Below, piece by piece: positions 15,477-24,137 of a stretch of 51,968 bases of DNA. The stretch is from Oscillospiraceae bacterium (lineage in GTDB: Bacteria > Bacillota_A > Clostridia > Oscillospirales > Oscillospiraceae). The DNA lies in NCBI GenBank assembly GCA_902789835.1, contig CADAPN010000005.1, positions 1 to 51,968 of the forward strand, written 5' to 3'. The number at the start of each line of letters is the position of its first letter. Within the stretch, counting starts at the first letter, position 1. The position numbers were made by a program, and so were the translations under genes. The notes beneath the pieces were generated by a model, which saw nothing but the letters and a program-made list of their open reading frames with translations, was not told the origin of the DNA and ran no database searches.

Positions 15477-17072
15477 TTAATCATTGTGATTAAATGCTTT
15501 CAGTTCCAATCCCGGATTTTTCTGCAGTGCCCAGTCCACACACCAGGAGGAGGTAAACAAAAGAAGATTATTCCCCTTGAAGTCCTGAACCCACTTGGTG
15601 TCACTGGTCAGATTCAGCATCGGAATATCCACATTATCCCCGGAAACCCAGCGGATGAGTTCATAGGGCAGATCTCTTCGCCGGATATCGACTCCATACT
15701 CGGTCTTCAAGCGGTATTCCAGCACCTCGAACTGCAGCACGCCCACGACACCGACCAGGATTTCCTCCACACCGGTGTGCGGCTCGTGGAAGATCTGGAT
15801 CGCGCCCTCCTGGGCAATCTGCATGATCCCCTTCTCAAACTGTTTGCGTTTCATGGTGTCGATGCGTTCCACCGCTGCAAAGTGCTCCGGCGCAAAGCTA
15901 GGGATCCCCTCGTAGCGGATATCCATGCCCTTTTCGCAGACCGTGTCGCCGATGGAGAAGATCCCCGGATCGAAGACGCCGATGATATCTCCCGCAAAGG
16001 CCTCGTCGATGATGGACCGGTCCGACGCCATAAGCTGCTGAGGCTGGGACAGCCTCAGCGCCTTTGCCCCCTGCACATGGTAGTATTCCTTCTCCCTCTG
16101 GAAACGGCCGGAACAAATACGCATGAACGCGATACGGTCACGGTGTGCCTTGTTCATATTTGCCTGGATCTTGAAAACAAAAGCCGAGAACGAATCCGCA
16201 CAGGGATCAATTGTCTTGCCGTTGGAAACACGCGGAAGCGGCGGAATGGTCATCTCGAGAAAACTCTTCAGGAACGGCTCCACTCCGAAGTTGTTCAGGG
16301 CCGAGCCGAAGAAAACCGGGCTGAGCAGTCCGGCGCGGATTGCCTCAAGGTCGAAGTCATAACCGGCTCCGTCGACGAGTTCCACGTCGTCTTCCAGTGT
16401 GCGGCGAAGGCGCTCTCCGATCAGTTCGTCCAGCTTTTCGGTTTCATCAAGCCGGCAGGCTACGGACGAGATGCGGTTCTGCCCTCTGTGAAATTCCTGG
16501 AAGGCAAGAATCTGCTGATTCTGCCGATCGTATACGCCCTTGAAATCACTCCCGCAGCCGATGGGCCAGTTCATTGGATAGGTTCCGATGCCGAACTCCT
16601 TCTCCAGTTCTTCCAGCAGGTCATAGGGGCTTCGCGCTTCGCGGTCAAGTTTGTTGATAAAAGTAAAAATCGGGATATGCCGCATGGCGCAGATCCGGAA
16701 CAGCTTTCTGGTCTGCGGTTCGATGCCTTTGGCCGCATCAATGACCATCACGGCGGAATCGGCCGCCATCAGCGTCCGATAGGTGTCCTCCGAAAAGTCC
16801 TGGTGTCCCGGTGTGTCAAGAATGTTAATGCAGTACCCGTCATATTCAAACTGCATGACCGACGACGTGATGGAAATTCCTCTCTGCTTTTCCAGTTCCA
16901 TCCAGTCTGAGACCGCATGACGGGCAGTGGCTTTTCCCTTGACCGACCCGGCCAACTGAATCGCTCCGCCGTAGAGCAGGAGCTTTTCCGTCAGAGTCGT
17001 TTTGCCCGCGTCCGGGTGCGAGATGATTGCAAATGTTCTTCTTCTGTTGATTTCTTCATTCAGTCTGGGCAT
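15477..17072 (-). CDS. prfC: Peptide chain release factor 3 (RF3)
   Basis: Translational GTPase that removes RF1/RF2 after termination and takes part in quality control. G1 is AIISHPDAGKTT (14-25), G3 is DTPGHQDF and G4 is NKLD. The long RF3-specific segment EFGIGTYPMNWPIGCG and the C-terminal FEVLEYRLKTEYGVD match bacterial RF3 rather than EF-G. The 531-residue length is normal. The start has GGAG about 13 nt upstream. RF3 is not universal in Clostridia. It is transcribed divergently from the pcrA-type helicase and is followed by the cyclodeaminase-like gene. Confidence 0.97.
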   Translation of the reverse strand: MPRLNEEINRRRTFAIISHPDAGKTTLTEKLLLYGGAIQLAGSVKGKATARHAVSDWMELEKQRGISITSSVMQFEYDGYCINILDTPGHQDFSEDTYRTLMAADSAVMVIDAAKGIEPQTRKLFRICAMRHIPIFTFINKLDREARSPYDLLEELEKEFGIGTYPMNWPIGCGSDFKGVYDRQNQQILAFQEFHRGQNRISSVACRLDETEKLDELIGERLRRTLEDDVELVDGAGYDFDLEAIRAGLLSPVFFGSALNNFGVEPFLKSFLEMTIPPLPRVSNGKTIDPCADSFSAFVFKIQANMNKAHRDRIAFMRICSGRFQREKEYYHVQGAKALRLSQPQQLMASDRSIIDEAFAGDIIGVFDPGIFSIGDTVCEKGMDIRYEGIPSFAPEHFAAVERIDTMKRKQFEKGIMQIAQEGAIQIFHEPHTGVEEILVGVVGVLQFEVLEYRLKTEYGVDIRRRDLPYELIRWVSGDNVDIPMLNLTSDTKWVQDFKGNNLLLFTSSWCVDWALQKNPGLELKAFNHND

Positions 17073-17106
17073 ATGTGTTTCGACGCTCCAATTACAGTAT
17101 TATGGC

Positions 17107-17135
17107 AGTATAATGGGCAATTCGTTTTATGTTAC
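17107..17135 (-). promoter_or_regulatory. Candidate prfC promoter
   Basis: On the minus strand GTAACA (17135-17130, 4/6) and TATACT (17112-17107, 5/6) are 17 bp apart. Transcription would begin near 17099, giving a short leader of about 27 nt before the prfC ATG. Confidence 0.45.
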
Positions 17136-17190
17136 CACAACATGAAGTGAATTGCAATCTGTCAATTGCAAAAAACAGCGGATTCCTCGC

Positions 17191-17219
17191 TTGATGCCTG
17201 TATGAAAATATGATATACT
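17191..17219 (+). promoter_or_regulatory. Promoter of the pcrA-type helicase gene
   Basis: TTGATG (17191-17196) and TATACT (17214-17219) are separated by exactly 17 bp on the plus strand. The expected start near 17226 would place the two leader hairpins (17224-17256 and 17257-17274) at the very 5' end of the mRNA. Confidence 0.55.
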
Positions 17220-17223
17220 TCCT

Positions 17224-17274
17224 GGCGATGCTGTTTGCTGAAAAAAGAGCATCGCCTCTCTCCTTTTGGAGAGA
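17224..17274 (+). promoter_or_regulatory. Tandem leader hairpins hiding a Shine-Dalgarno
   Basis: The first stem is GGCGATGCT (17224-17232) with AGCATCGCC (17248-17256). The second is TCTCTCC (17257-17263), loop TTTT, GGAGAGA (17268-17274). The second stem buries GGAGAG, the only good ribosome-binding sequence near the helicase start. Immediately after it an ATG at 17275 opens a six-codon frame (MKKYNE, stop at 17293-17295) that overlaps the helicase ATG at 17288. Confidence 0.5.
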
Positions 17275-17287
17275 ATGAAAAAATATA

Positions 17288-19696
17288 ATGAATGAGCATC
17301 GAATATCCGCCATGAATACAACTATGCTGAAAACCGAATATCCCACCGCCCGGAGGGCCTGGCTGGATCATCATTTCTCTGATCTGAACCCGATGCAGCG
17401 TCAGGCGGTTCTGGCAACCGAGGGGCCGGTCCTGATTCTGGCCGGTGCCGGCAGCGGCAAAACCACCGTCCTGATTCGGCGTATTGAGAATCTGATCCGC
17501 TTCGGCAGTGCCGCCGATTCGGACGAGCTCCCGTTCGGTGCATCGGAAGAAGACCTGCAGGCGCTGCGTTCTCTCCGCCCGGATGCCGAGCCTTATGCTG
17601 TTCTCCGGCCCGTTCCGCCATGGAAAATTCTCGCCATCACCTTCACCAACAAGGCCGCCGATGAACTGAAGCACCGTCTGGAGGAGTGTCTGGACACCGA
17701 GGCCGGAGACATCTGGGCCTGCACGTTTCACTCCTGCTGTGTCCGGATTCTGCGCCGCGACGCCGAAAAGCTGGGCTATGGCTCCGGCTTCAGCATATAC
17801 GACACCAGCGACAGTCTGAGTCTCATGAAGCGTATCTTAAAAGACCGGAACCTGGACGAGAAGGTTTATCCGCCCCGGTCGGTTCTCTCCGCGATCAGCC
17901 GCGCCAAGGACGAAAAGATTCTGCCGGAGGAATACGCCGCGAATGCGCAGAAGAGTCATGACGCGCGAAACATCCGCATTGCCGAGCTCTATACGGAATA
18001 CAGCCGCCGGCTCTTTTCATCCAACGCCATGGACTTTGATGACCTGATTCTCAATACCGTTCTTCTGCTGGAGCGCTTTGAGGATCGCCGTGAGTTCTGG
18101 CAGAGGCGCTTTGAGTATATCATGGTAGACGAGTATCAGGATACCAACCATCTGCAGTATCTGCTGATTTCCCTTTTGGCGGACCAGCACCGCAATCTCT
18201 GCGTCGTCGGTGACGATGACCAGAGCATCTACCGTTTCCGCGGCGCCACAATTGAAAATATTCTCTCCTTTGAGCACCAGTTTAAGGGCTGCCGGACCAT
18301 TCGTCTGGAACAGAACTATCGCAGCACCGAGCATATTCTTGAAGCGGCCAACAACGTCATCCGCAACAACAGGTCCCGCAAAGGCAAAGAACTCTGGACC
18401 GGTCTCGGACGCGGAGATCCCGTTCAGGTTCTCTCCGTGCGTGATGAGCATGAGGAAGCCGCTTCTGTCGCCGCCTCGATCCTTTCTGATTTCTCCCATG
18501 GAATGCGCTGGCGGGACCACGCCATTCTTTACCGCACAAATGCCCAGTCCAGTCAGTTTGAATTTGCCCTCAAGCGCTCTGGGATTCCTTACCGCGTGAT
18601 CGGCGGTGCACGCTTTTTCGATCGGACCGAGGTCAAAGACATTCTCTCTTATCTCTGCGTCGTGGCCGACCCGAAGGACGAGATCCGTCTTCTCCGGGTA
18701 ATCAATACTCCGCCCCGCGGAATCGGGGAAAAGAGCGTTGAGTCCGCCCGGGCGATTGCCGGGGTTGAGTCTCTTTCCCTCTTCGATGTTCTGGAGCATG
18801 CCGATTCCTATCCCGAATTGAGCCGCGCCTCCGTCCGCATGCGGGAATTCGCCCGAATGATCCGCGAGCTGCAGGATGAAGTGCTTACCGCCGATGAGCT
18901 GTATGACCGCGTGCTCGAAAAAACCGGATACATCACCATGCTGGAGCAGTCCAAAGACGAACGTGACGAAAGCCGTATTGACAACGTCCATGAGCTTAAA
19001 AGCAGCATTCTTGCCTATGAAAACGAGAGCGGCGACACCTCCCTGCCCGGATACCTTGCAAGCATTGCGCTCTACACCGATGTCGACAGCATGGACCGCG
19101 AGGAGGACAGCGTGATCCTCATGACGATCCACAGCGCCAAGGGTCTGGAGTTTCCCGTCGTTTATGTCGTCGGCATGGAGGAAGGGCTCTTTCCCGGTCT
19201 GCGCTCCATCGGCGAGCAGGACGAGATGGAGGAGGAAAGACGGCTCTGCTATGTTGCCTTCACCAGAGCAAAAAACCGCCTTGTCGTTTCCCATGCGCGC
19301 CAGCGCATGCTATACGGCAAGACGACAGCAAACCGACCAAGCCGTTTTCTGGAAGAGAGCGGTCTTGACACGGAAGAGCCGCCGCGTCAGAGAGATCCCT
19401 GGGCCGATCAGCGTCCCCGCAGCGCGTCCGGCCTGCCTTTCGCACCGTCCTATGCCCGGGGCAGAACGGCACCGAGAGCCGTCACCGCAAAGCACAGCAC
19501 AGCTGCGCCTCCCCCTGCCGTTCCCCTTCCGGAGCTCTCCGTAGGTCAGCGTGTGCATCACAACGCCTTCGGCGACGGAACCGTCACAAAAATGACGCCA
19601 ATGGGCGGCGATCAGCTTCTTGAAATCAGCTTTGACGAGCACGGAACAAAGAAGCTCATGCTGAAAGCCGCCGCCAGGTATCTTGAAACGCAATAG
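17288..19696 (+). CDS. pcrA: UvrD/PcrA-type superfamily 1 DNA helicase
   Basis: 3'-to-5' helicase used in nucleotide-excision repair, rolling-circle replication and removal of RecA or transcription complexes. The Q-motif region LNPMQRQAV precedes Walker A AGAGSGKTT; further motifs are DEYQDTN (motif II), GDDDQSIYRFRGA (III), EQNYRST (IV), TIHSAKGLEFPVVYVVGMEE (V) and YVAFTRAK (VI). The C-terminal tail with VGQRVHHNAFGDGTV is the beta-rich module of PcrA/UvrD that binds RNA polymerase. The length of 802 residues is slightly above typical because of an N-terminal extension and an insert near 95-115. The start is uncertain: ATG 17288 or 17312. No ligA is adjacent, so the name pcrA rests on domain content. 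Confidence 0.9.
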   Translation: MNEHRISAMNTTMLKTEYPTARRAWLDHHFSDLNPMQRQAVLATEGPVLILAGAGSGKTTVLIRRIENLIRFGSAADSDELPFGASEEDLQALRSLRPDAEPYAVLRPVPPWKILAITFTNKAADELKHRLEECLDTEAGDIWACTFHSCCVRILRRDAEKLGYGSGFSIYDTSDSLSLMKRILKDRNLDEKVYPPRSVLSAISRAKDEKILPEEYAANAQKSHDARNIRIAELYTEYSRRLFSSNAMDFDDLILNTVLLLERFEDRREFWQRRFEYIMVDEYQDTNHLQYLLISLLADQHRNLCVVGDDDQSIYRFRGATIENILSFEHQFKGCRTIRLEQNYRSTEHILEAANNVIRNNRSRKGKELWTGLGRGDPVQVLSVRDEHEEAASVAASILSDFSHGMRWRDHAILYRTNAQSSQFEFALKRSGIPYRVIGGARFFDRTEVKDILSYLCVVADPKDEIRLLRVINTPPRGIGEKSVESARAIAGVESLSLFDVLEHADSYPELSRASVRMREFARMIRELQDEVLTADELYDRVLEKTGYITMLEQSKDERDESRIDNVHELKSSILAYENESGDTSLPGYLASIALYTDVDSMDREEDSVILMTIHSAKGLEFPVVYVVGMEEGLFPGLRSIGEQDEMEEERRLCYVAFTRAKNRLVVSHARQRMLYGKTTANRPSRFLEESGLDTEEPPRQRDPWADQRPRSASGLPFAPSYARGRTAPRAVTAKHSTAAPPPAVPLPELSVGQRVHHNAFGDGTVTKMTPMGGDQLLEISFDEHGTKKLMLKAAARYLETQ

Positions 19697-19746
19697 TTCC
19701 TTCATCTTCTCTTTATAATCTGTTCACGCATCCGCTCCACGGTAAT

Positions 19747-19754
19747 GCTATAAT
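19747..19754 (+). promoter_or_regulatory. Extended -10 promoter before the DUF4342 gene
   Basis: TGCTATAAT at 19746-19754 is a consensus extended -10 element in the 137-bp gap between the helicase and DUF4342 genes; no good -35 box is seen 17 bp upstream. A second TATAAT at about 19715-19720 lacks the TG element. Confidence 0.4.
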
Positions 19755-19833
19755 CACATCCAGAAATAAGGAATCGGCTGTATTGGAACAGAAATCCCGA
19801 ACGCAGCCGGTTCAAAGAAAGGAAAATGAAGAT

Positions 19834-20235
19834 ATGGATGTACAGAGCGTCATTGATAAGATCAAGGAACTTGTGAAGAAAGGGAATGTCTCCCGTATCG
19901 TCGTGTGCCGGAAGGGTCAGCAGGTTCTGAACATTCCGGTAAGTGTCGGTGCTGTCGGTGCGGTTGTCGGTCTGGCCGCCGCAAAGTGGGTCACGCTGGC
20001 GGCTGTTCTTGCCACCATCGGTCTGGGCTGCACGGTTGAGGTCATCAAGTCAGACGGCGGCATTGTCAATGTCATGGATGAGGAGAGCAACCAGAAGGTC
20101 CGCAGCTTTGCCGCAGACGCCGTCGAAAAGGTCAAGGAGAACATCCCCGTCTCCATCAGCGTCGACATCAAGCGGGATGACGATGTTGTGGATGCCGAGG
20201 TAAAAGAAGTCGACGAGACCGACGAGAACAAATAA
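19834..20235 (+). CDS. DUF4342 domain protein
   Basis: A 133-residue protein. An N-terminal helix and strand region (VIDKIKELVKKGNVSRIVVC) is followed by a hydrophobic stretch at about 37-66, then an acidic, partly disordered C-terminus. This is the DUF4342 layout, in which an amphipathic or membrane segment follows a small UBA-like helical region. The ATG at 19834 has AAGG upstream; the frame extends to a TTG at 19783, which is less likely. It may be monocistronic, as it is followed by two hairpins. No function is known for the family; association with the membrane is inferred from the hydrophobic segment. Confidence 0.7.
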   Translation: MDVQSVIDKIKELVKKGNVSRIVVCRKGQQVLNIPVSVGAVGAVVGLAAAKWVTLAAVLATIGLGCTVEVIKSDGGIVNVMDEESNQKVRSFAADAVEKVKENIPVSISVDIKRDDDVVDAEVKEVDETDENK

Positions 20236-20261
20236 GTCCCCTGTTCCTGTCAGAAACACCG

Positions 20262-20320
20262 CTCCCTCCCCGAACCGGGAGGGAGTTCTGTTCGTTGAAA
20301 AGCCGGTTTCCCGGCTTTTC
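20262..20320 (+). terminator. Tandem terminator-like hairpins after the DUF4342 gene
   Basis: The first stem CTCCCTCCC (20262-20270) pairs with GGGAGGGAG (20277-20285) and is followed by TTCTGTTCGTT. The second stem GAAAAGCCGG (20297-20306) pairs with CCGGCTTTTC (20311-20320) and is followed by CGTTTTATC. Both are strong; the second lies 33 bp before the pseudouridine synthase start, so it may act as an attenuator for that gene. Confidence 0.7.
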
Positions 20321-20352
20321 CGTTTTATCATAACACACAATGGAGAACACGC

Positions 20353-21324
20353 ATGAAAGAGCTTACCGCGGGAAAAAATGACGCCGGGCAGCGGCTTGAC
20401 CGTTTCGTTGCCAAAGCCGTTCCCCTGCTTCCGGACAGTCTTCTGCAGAAGTATATCCGTCTCAAGCGAATCAAGGTCAACGGGAAGCCCGCCAAGCGGG
20501 ATCTCCGCCTGTCCGATGGCGATGTGCTGACCCTGTATATCAACGACGAGTTTTTCGAGGCCCCGAGAGAGGACAACGCCTGGCTGAAGATTGCCAAGCC
20601 CCGGCTCAGCATCTTATACGAGGATGAGAACATCCTTCTCGCCGATAAGAAGCCCGGTGTGCTCTGTCACAGTGCCGGCAAATGGGACTACAACACCCTG
20701 ATTGCCAACATTCAGGCCTATCTGGCGCAGAAGGGTGAATGGCGTCCGAAGGAGGAGCATTCCTTTACCCCCGCCCTCTGCAACCGCATCGACCGAAACA
20801 CCGGCGGCATCGTCATTGCCGCCAAGAATGCCGAAGCACTCCGTATTCTGAACGAGAAAATTCGCGACAGGGAGATCGAAAAATACTATCTCTGCGCGGT
20901 CTGCGGACGGCCGAAGCCCGATAAAGGCCGTCTGGAGAATGAACTTTTTAAGGACGCGGTCAAAAACCAGGTCTTTGTCAAGGCCAAGCCTGAGCCGGGC
21001 TCCCGAAGCGCCGTCACCGAATATCGGGTTCTTATGTCCCGCGGCGGGCTTTCCCTGGTGGAATGTCGGCTTCTGACCGGTCGAACCCATCAGATCCGTG
21101 TTCAGATGGCACACGCAGGATGGCCCCTTCTCGGCGACGGGAAATACGGCCGCGAGGCGGTCAACCGCCGCTATCACGAGGACGGTCAGGCGCTTTACTC
21201 CTGGCGGCTGTGCTTCGATTTTCCCACCGACGCAGGTCTTCTCAATTACCTCCGCGGGAAAGAGTTTTCCGTTGACCGGGAAAGCATCGACTTTGTCGCC
21301 AAATATTTTGCGCCATCGAATTGA
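20353..21324 (+). CDS. RluA-family rRNA/tRNA pseudouridine synthase (RluC/RluD-like)
   Basis: Converts uridine to pseudouridine in structured RNA, most likely 23S rRNA. An N-terminal S4 RNA-binding domain (about 8-65: RLDRFVAKA to YIRLKRIKVNGKPA) precedes the catalytic domain with active-site aspartate in NRIDRNTGGIV. Conserved ALYSWRL and GRTHQIRVQMAH segments follow. Classical RluA members read HRLDxxTSG; the NRIDxxTGG form occurs in a Clostridia branch. The length of 323 residues is typical. The ATG has GGAG upstream. The exact RNA target cannot be told from sequence. Confidence 0.92.
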   Translation: MKELTAGKNDAGQRLDRFVAKAVPLLPDSLLQKYIRLKRIKVNGKPAKRDLRLSDGDVLTLYINDEFFEAPREDNAWLKIAKPRLSILYEDENILLADKKPGVLCHSAGKWDYNTLIANIQAYLAQKGEWRPKEEHSFTPALCNRIDRNTGGIVIAAKNAEALRILNEKIRDREIEKYYLCAVCGRPKPDKGRLENELFKDAVKNQVFVKAKPEPGSRSAVTEYRVLMSRGGLSLVECRLLTGRTHQIRVQMAHAGWPLLGDGKYGREAVNRRYHEDGQALYSWRLCFDFPTDAGLLNYLRGKEFSVDRESIDFVAKYFAPSN

Positions 21325-21391
21325 TCTTTCCTTGCTATCCCTCGCTCTTTCAAGCTTTCCGTCCGTGATGGCTCGGTTCAAGAAACAGAAG

Positions 21392-21433
21392 AAAACATCT
21401 GCAGTATGACTGTGTCATCACCGCAGATGTTTT
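21392..21433. terminator. Bidirectional terminator, pseudouridine synthase / clostripain
   Basis: AAAACATCTGC (21392-21402) pairs with GCAGATGTTTT (21423-21433), with a small inner stem ATGAC/GTCAT. T-rich on both sides, it sits between two convergent genes. Confidence 0.85.
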
Positions 21434-21498
21434 TCTTTTATCTGTTTATACGCTTGTGTGGACTGTATTCCGCTCTTCGATTTTTACTTTAACCGGAT

Positions 21499-24027
21499 TT
21501 AACGGTAGAGCGCAGGTGTCCAGTAGCTTTGCTGATAAAGATCCGTAAAGCGGAAGCTCTGACGGAGGTTTCCGTCGCCCAGGTCGACATAGGAGATGGT
21601 CATATCTTCCGTAACCGTCATCGGATCGCCCAGAAGATAACTGTCTTCATAGACACCGGTATAGCTGTAGTAGTCACAGATGAAGTCAAGCTTGTCTCCG
21701 ACCTTCCAGAAAACACTCTCATCGTTCGCCCAGTCCACATCCGCCGCGGGAATCTCATCCGTAATGGCCGGAACCCCCTTGGCAACGGTTTCGGTTTCAT
21801 TCTCAGCATACACACGGCGAAGGCCCGTGATTGTGCCATCGGGATGCTCCGGATCAAAGGAGATCAGGATATTGACTCTCTCGTCGTTCAGGAGTGCGGG
21901 GACATAGCCGGTGATTATGGCCTCATCCCCTTCTCCGATGGTAAGCTCATGCCGGAACGCCACGGGCTGACCGTTGATGGCAAGCCAGGCATTGTCTTGC
22001 GGAGCAAGAAGATTTCCGTTGTCGTCGAAGTCAAAGACCGTATCCAGGCCGAGGTCAATATACCCGTTTCCGTCGTCATAGAACAGATTATACTCCAGGC
22101 TTTCCACCAGATCCCACTGTTCTTCGGGCAGTGTGATGCACTCCTGTCCGGCGGAATTGGTGTTCCAGACCAGCCAGGTCGGGTCAAAGCTGTTGGCCGC
22201 AATATACTCTGCAGTTTCTTCGTCGTTCAGCGCACGTCCCGTGAAGAAGCCGGTGTTGCCGGAGGAATAGCCGGGAACGGTGGTATATCCGCCGCCCAGG
22301 AAGGCATTGAGCAGTTCAGAGATCATTTCCATATCGCCGGCGGAGGAGCTACCGTAGCCCCCCGTCAGGATCGACGGCATGCTGTACCCGTTGACGCCGG
22401 AAGCCGCCTGGCCGCTGACCTCGAGGCTGGCAAAGGCGCGGATGGCCTCGGCATAGCTCTCGTCCATGCCGATCGCGTCATAAGTGTTGCACGCCGAATC
22501 AACCTTGCTGGTCTTGCGGTACGGGAAATAGATGGACAGGCCGTAGGCATTCGACATGTTGCTGGAGGTCTTGTTGTACTTAATCGCCTTTTGCAGGGCT
22601 TTGACAAGGCTCTTCCCCTGTGTGGTGCCGAGATTGTTTGCAAAGTGGATCAAGTCGATCTGGTCAATGACGGAGCTGCGGGCGAACTCACGGGTGTTGT
22701 TGCGTGCATTCGAGATCTGTCTGTATTCGTCCTCCTGGATCAGTTTGGTCAGAGACTTGGAGAAGTTCTTCAGCGGCTTGGGGACGGAATTTGAAAGCTC
22801 CGCAAGGTCCACAACGGAGAGCGTGGCGCTCTGGCCGCGCGTCTGCGCCGCACAGGTCGAGACAAAGTCATCAACGATGTTCTTGCCGATTTCGACCGTG
22901 GGCATGCCGGGATTGGCGCACAGTCTGTTCAGCCAGTTGGTGTAGTACCAGCCGATGCCCGGCTCGGTTTCCTCCGAGGCAATCATGTAGTCGGCGTAAT
23001 CGTCCAGCATGAGTCCGGTTTCCAAGGTCGCCATCAGGCATGCGTCAAAGCCGATGAAATCGAAGGTGACGCCGCCTTCCTTTAAGGCCTGATCGATGCC
23101 CGCCAGGGACATGCTGCCGCTGCGCGGATTCTTTTCGTCATAGCCGTAGCCGGAAACGCTGCCGCCGCCGTGGTCCCATAGAATCAGCTCGTTCCGGTTG
23201 GCCGGATAGCGCAGCGAGCACCACTGGATAAAGCTCGCGAGGGTCTTCGGGTCGGTCATGGACGCGTTGCCCATATCGGCTGCCAGGCGCTCCAGGCCGC
23301 CGTTCTTTACCTCATAGATCTGGTTCCGGTCGGAGGAGACCACCGAGTTGTTCCAGCGGGCACAGCCGCCGGTGTAGACGATGATGCGGACGTTGTTGGA
23401 AAGTCTCGCTTTGGTCATTTCCACCAGATCCTTGGTGGCCATGCTGCTGCGGGATTCAAGGTCCGTGCCACACATGTAGATCATGATGGTAACCTTGTCG
23501 CTGCCGTCGCCGCGAATCACGGTGTACTTGTCGCGGGCGCCCTCCGATACGGTGTTATCCACCGTGACCGTATCGGTGTTTCCGGCCGGTGTATCGGAGT
23601 TTCCGCCGGTGATATTCTGGAAGCTGTTCGGAGAGATGCCAAAATCGATATTGCCGGTCGGCCGCGGGGTTGCCGTGGGTCGCGGCGTTGCGGTCGGACG
23701 CGGGGTGGGCGTCGAGGTACTGACATAAGCGGTCGGTGTCGGCGTCTGGGTGGAGTAGGTATAGCTGTCCGAATCGCCGCCCAGCAGATTCCCTCCGCCG
23801 AAAAGAAGCAGCACGACAATGGCAAGCAGAGACAGGGCTCCGCCGCCGCGTTTTACGTTCCGCCCGTAGGTTTTTCTTCCGGTCTCGTGGATACTCTGGG
23901 TGTTGGAGCCGAAGTTATCGGGTCTGCTGCCCGTTACCGGTCCGGTACCGAGCCCTTCTCCGCGACGGTAGACGGATTTGCCGCGTCCGCTGACATTTTT
24001 TCTGTGTCCGGTTGGTCTGTTTTCCAT
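21499..24027 (-). CDS. Membrane-anchored clostripain-family (C11) cysteine peptidase
   Basis: Residues 1-61 are polar and basic (cytoplasmic), 62-80 form a transmembrane helix, and 94-125 are a Thr/Pro/Arg linker with repeated TPRPTA units, probably spanning the wall. The peptidase C11 domain starts near 178. His286 in LILWDHGGGS and Cys330 in FIGFDACLMA are the expected catalytic pair. A large C-terminal region (about 560-842) of beta-rich character follows and I do not recognise it. Clostripain-type peptidases cleave after Arg or Lys and are often self-activated. Here the protein stays anchored on the cell surface (type II orientation, inferred). It lies downstream of rsmI with 110 bp between, and ends at a strong terminator. 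Confidence 0.85.
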   Translation of the reverse strand: MENRPTGHRKNVSGRGKSVYRRGEGLGTGPVTGSRPDNFGSNTQSIHETGRKTYGRNVKRGGGALSLLAIVVLLLFGGGNLLGGDSDSYTYSTQTPTPTAYVSTSTPTPRPTATPRPTATPRPTGNIDFGISPNSFQNITGGNSDTPAGNTDTVTVDNTVSEGARDKYTVIRGDGSDKVTIMIYMCGTDLESRSSMATKDLVEMTKARLSNNVRIIVYTGGCARWNNSVVSSDRNQIYEVKNGGLERLAADMGNASMTDPKTLASFIQWCSLRYPANRNELILWDHGGGSVSGYGYDEKNPRSGSMSLAGIDQALKEGGVTFDFIGFDACLMATLETGLMLDDYADYMIASEETEPGIGWYYTNWLNRLCANPGMPTVEIGKNIVDDFVSTCAAQTRGQSATLSVVDLAELSNSVPKPLKNFSKSLTKLIQEDEYRQISNARNNTREFARSSVIDQIDLIHFANNLGTTQGKSLVKALQKAIKYNKTSSNMSNAYGLSIYFPYRKTSKVDSACNTYDAIGMDESYAEAIRAFASLEVSGQAASGVNGYSMPSILTGGYGSSSAGDMEMISELLNAFLGGGYTTVPGYSSGNTGFFTGRALNDEETAEYIAANSFDPTWLVWNTNSAGQECITLPEEQWDLVESLEYNLFYDDGNGYIDLGLDTVFDFDDNGNLLAPQDNAWLAINGQPVAFRHELTIGEGDEAIITGYVPALLNDERVNILISFDPEHPDGTITGLRRVYAENETETVAKGVPAITDEIPAADVDWANDESVFWKVGDKLDFICDYYSYTGVYEDSYLLGDPMTVTEDMTISYVDLGDGNLRQSFRFTDLYQQSYWTPALYR

Positions 24028-24047
24028 GTAACATCATCCTCTTTCTG

Positions 24048-24064
24048 AATCAGGGATCCTGATT
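24048..24064. promoter_or_regulatory. Palindrome upstream of the clostripain-family gene
   Basis: AATCAGG-GAT-CCTGATT, a perfect 7-bp inverted repeat, lies about 20 bp before the ATG and just ahead of the AGAGG ribosome site. It could be an operator or an RNA hairpin near the ribosome site; I found no clear promoter hexamers beside it. Confidence 0.35.
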
Positions 24065-24137
24065 GACAATACAATGTTTTCCTGAGTTTTTCCCGCTCTG
24101 TTGCTGTCTGACGGTCCGCAGGCGTTTATTCGGCAGC

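Noticed and set aside
15486..16910. 474-codon plus-strand open frame
   Set aside because: It lies antisense to prfC; its composition is a mirror of the real gene.
18017..19294. 425-codon minus-strand open frame
   Set aside because: It lies antisense to the pcrA-type helicase motifs.
23640..23760. Short repeats in the clostripain-family gene as a DNA repeat element
   Set aside because: They encode the TPRPTA linker in frame and are protein-level repeats.
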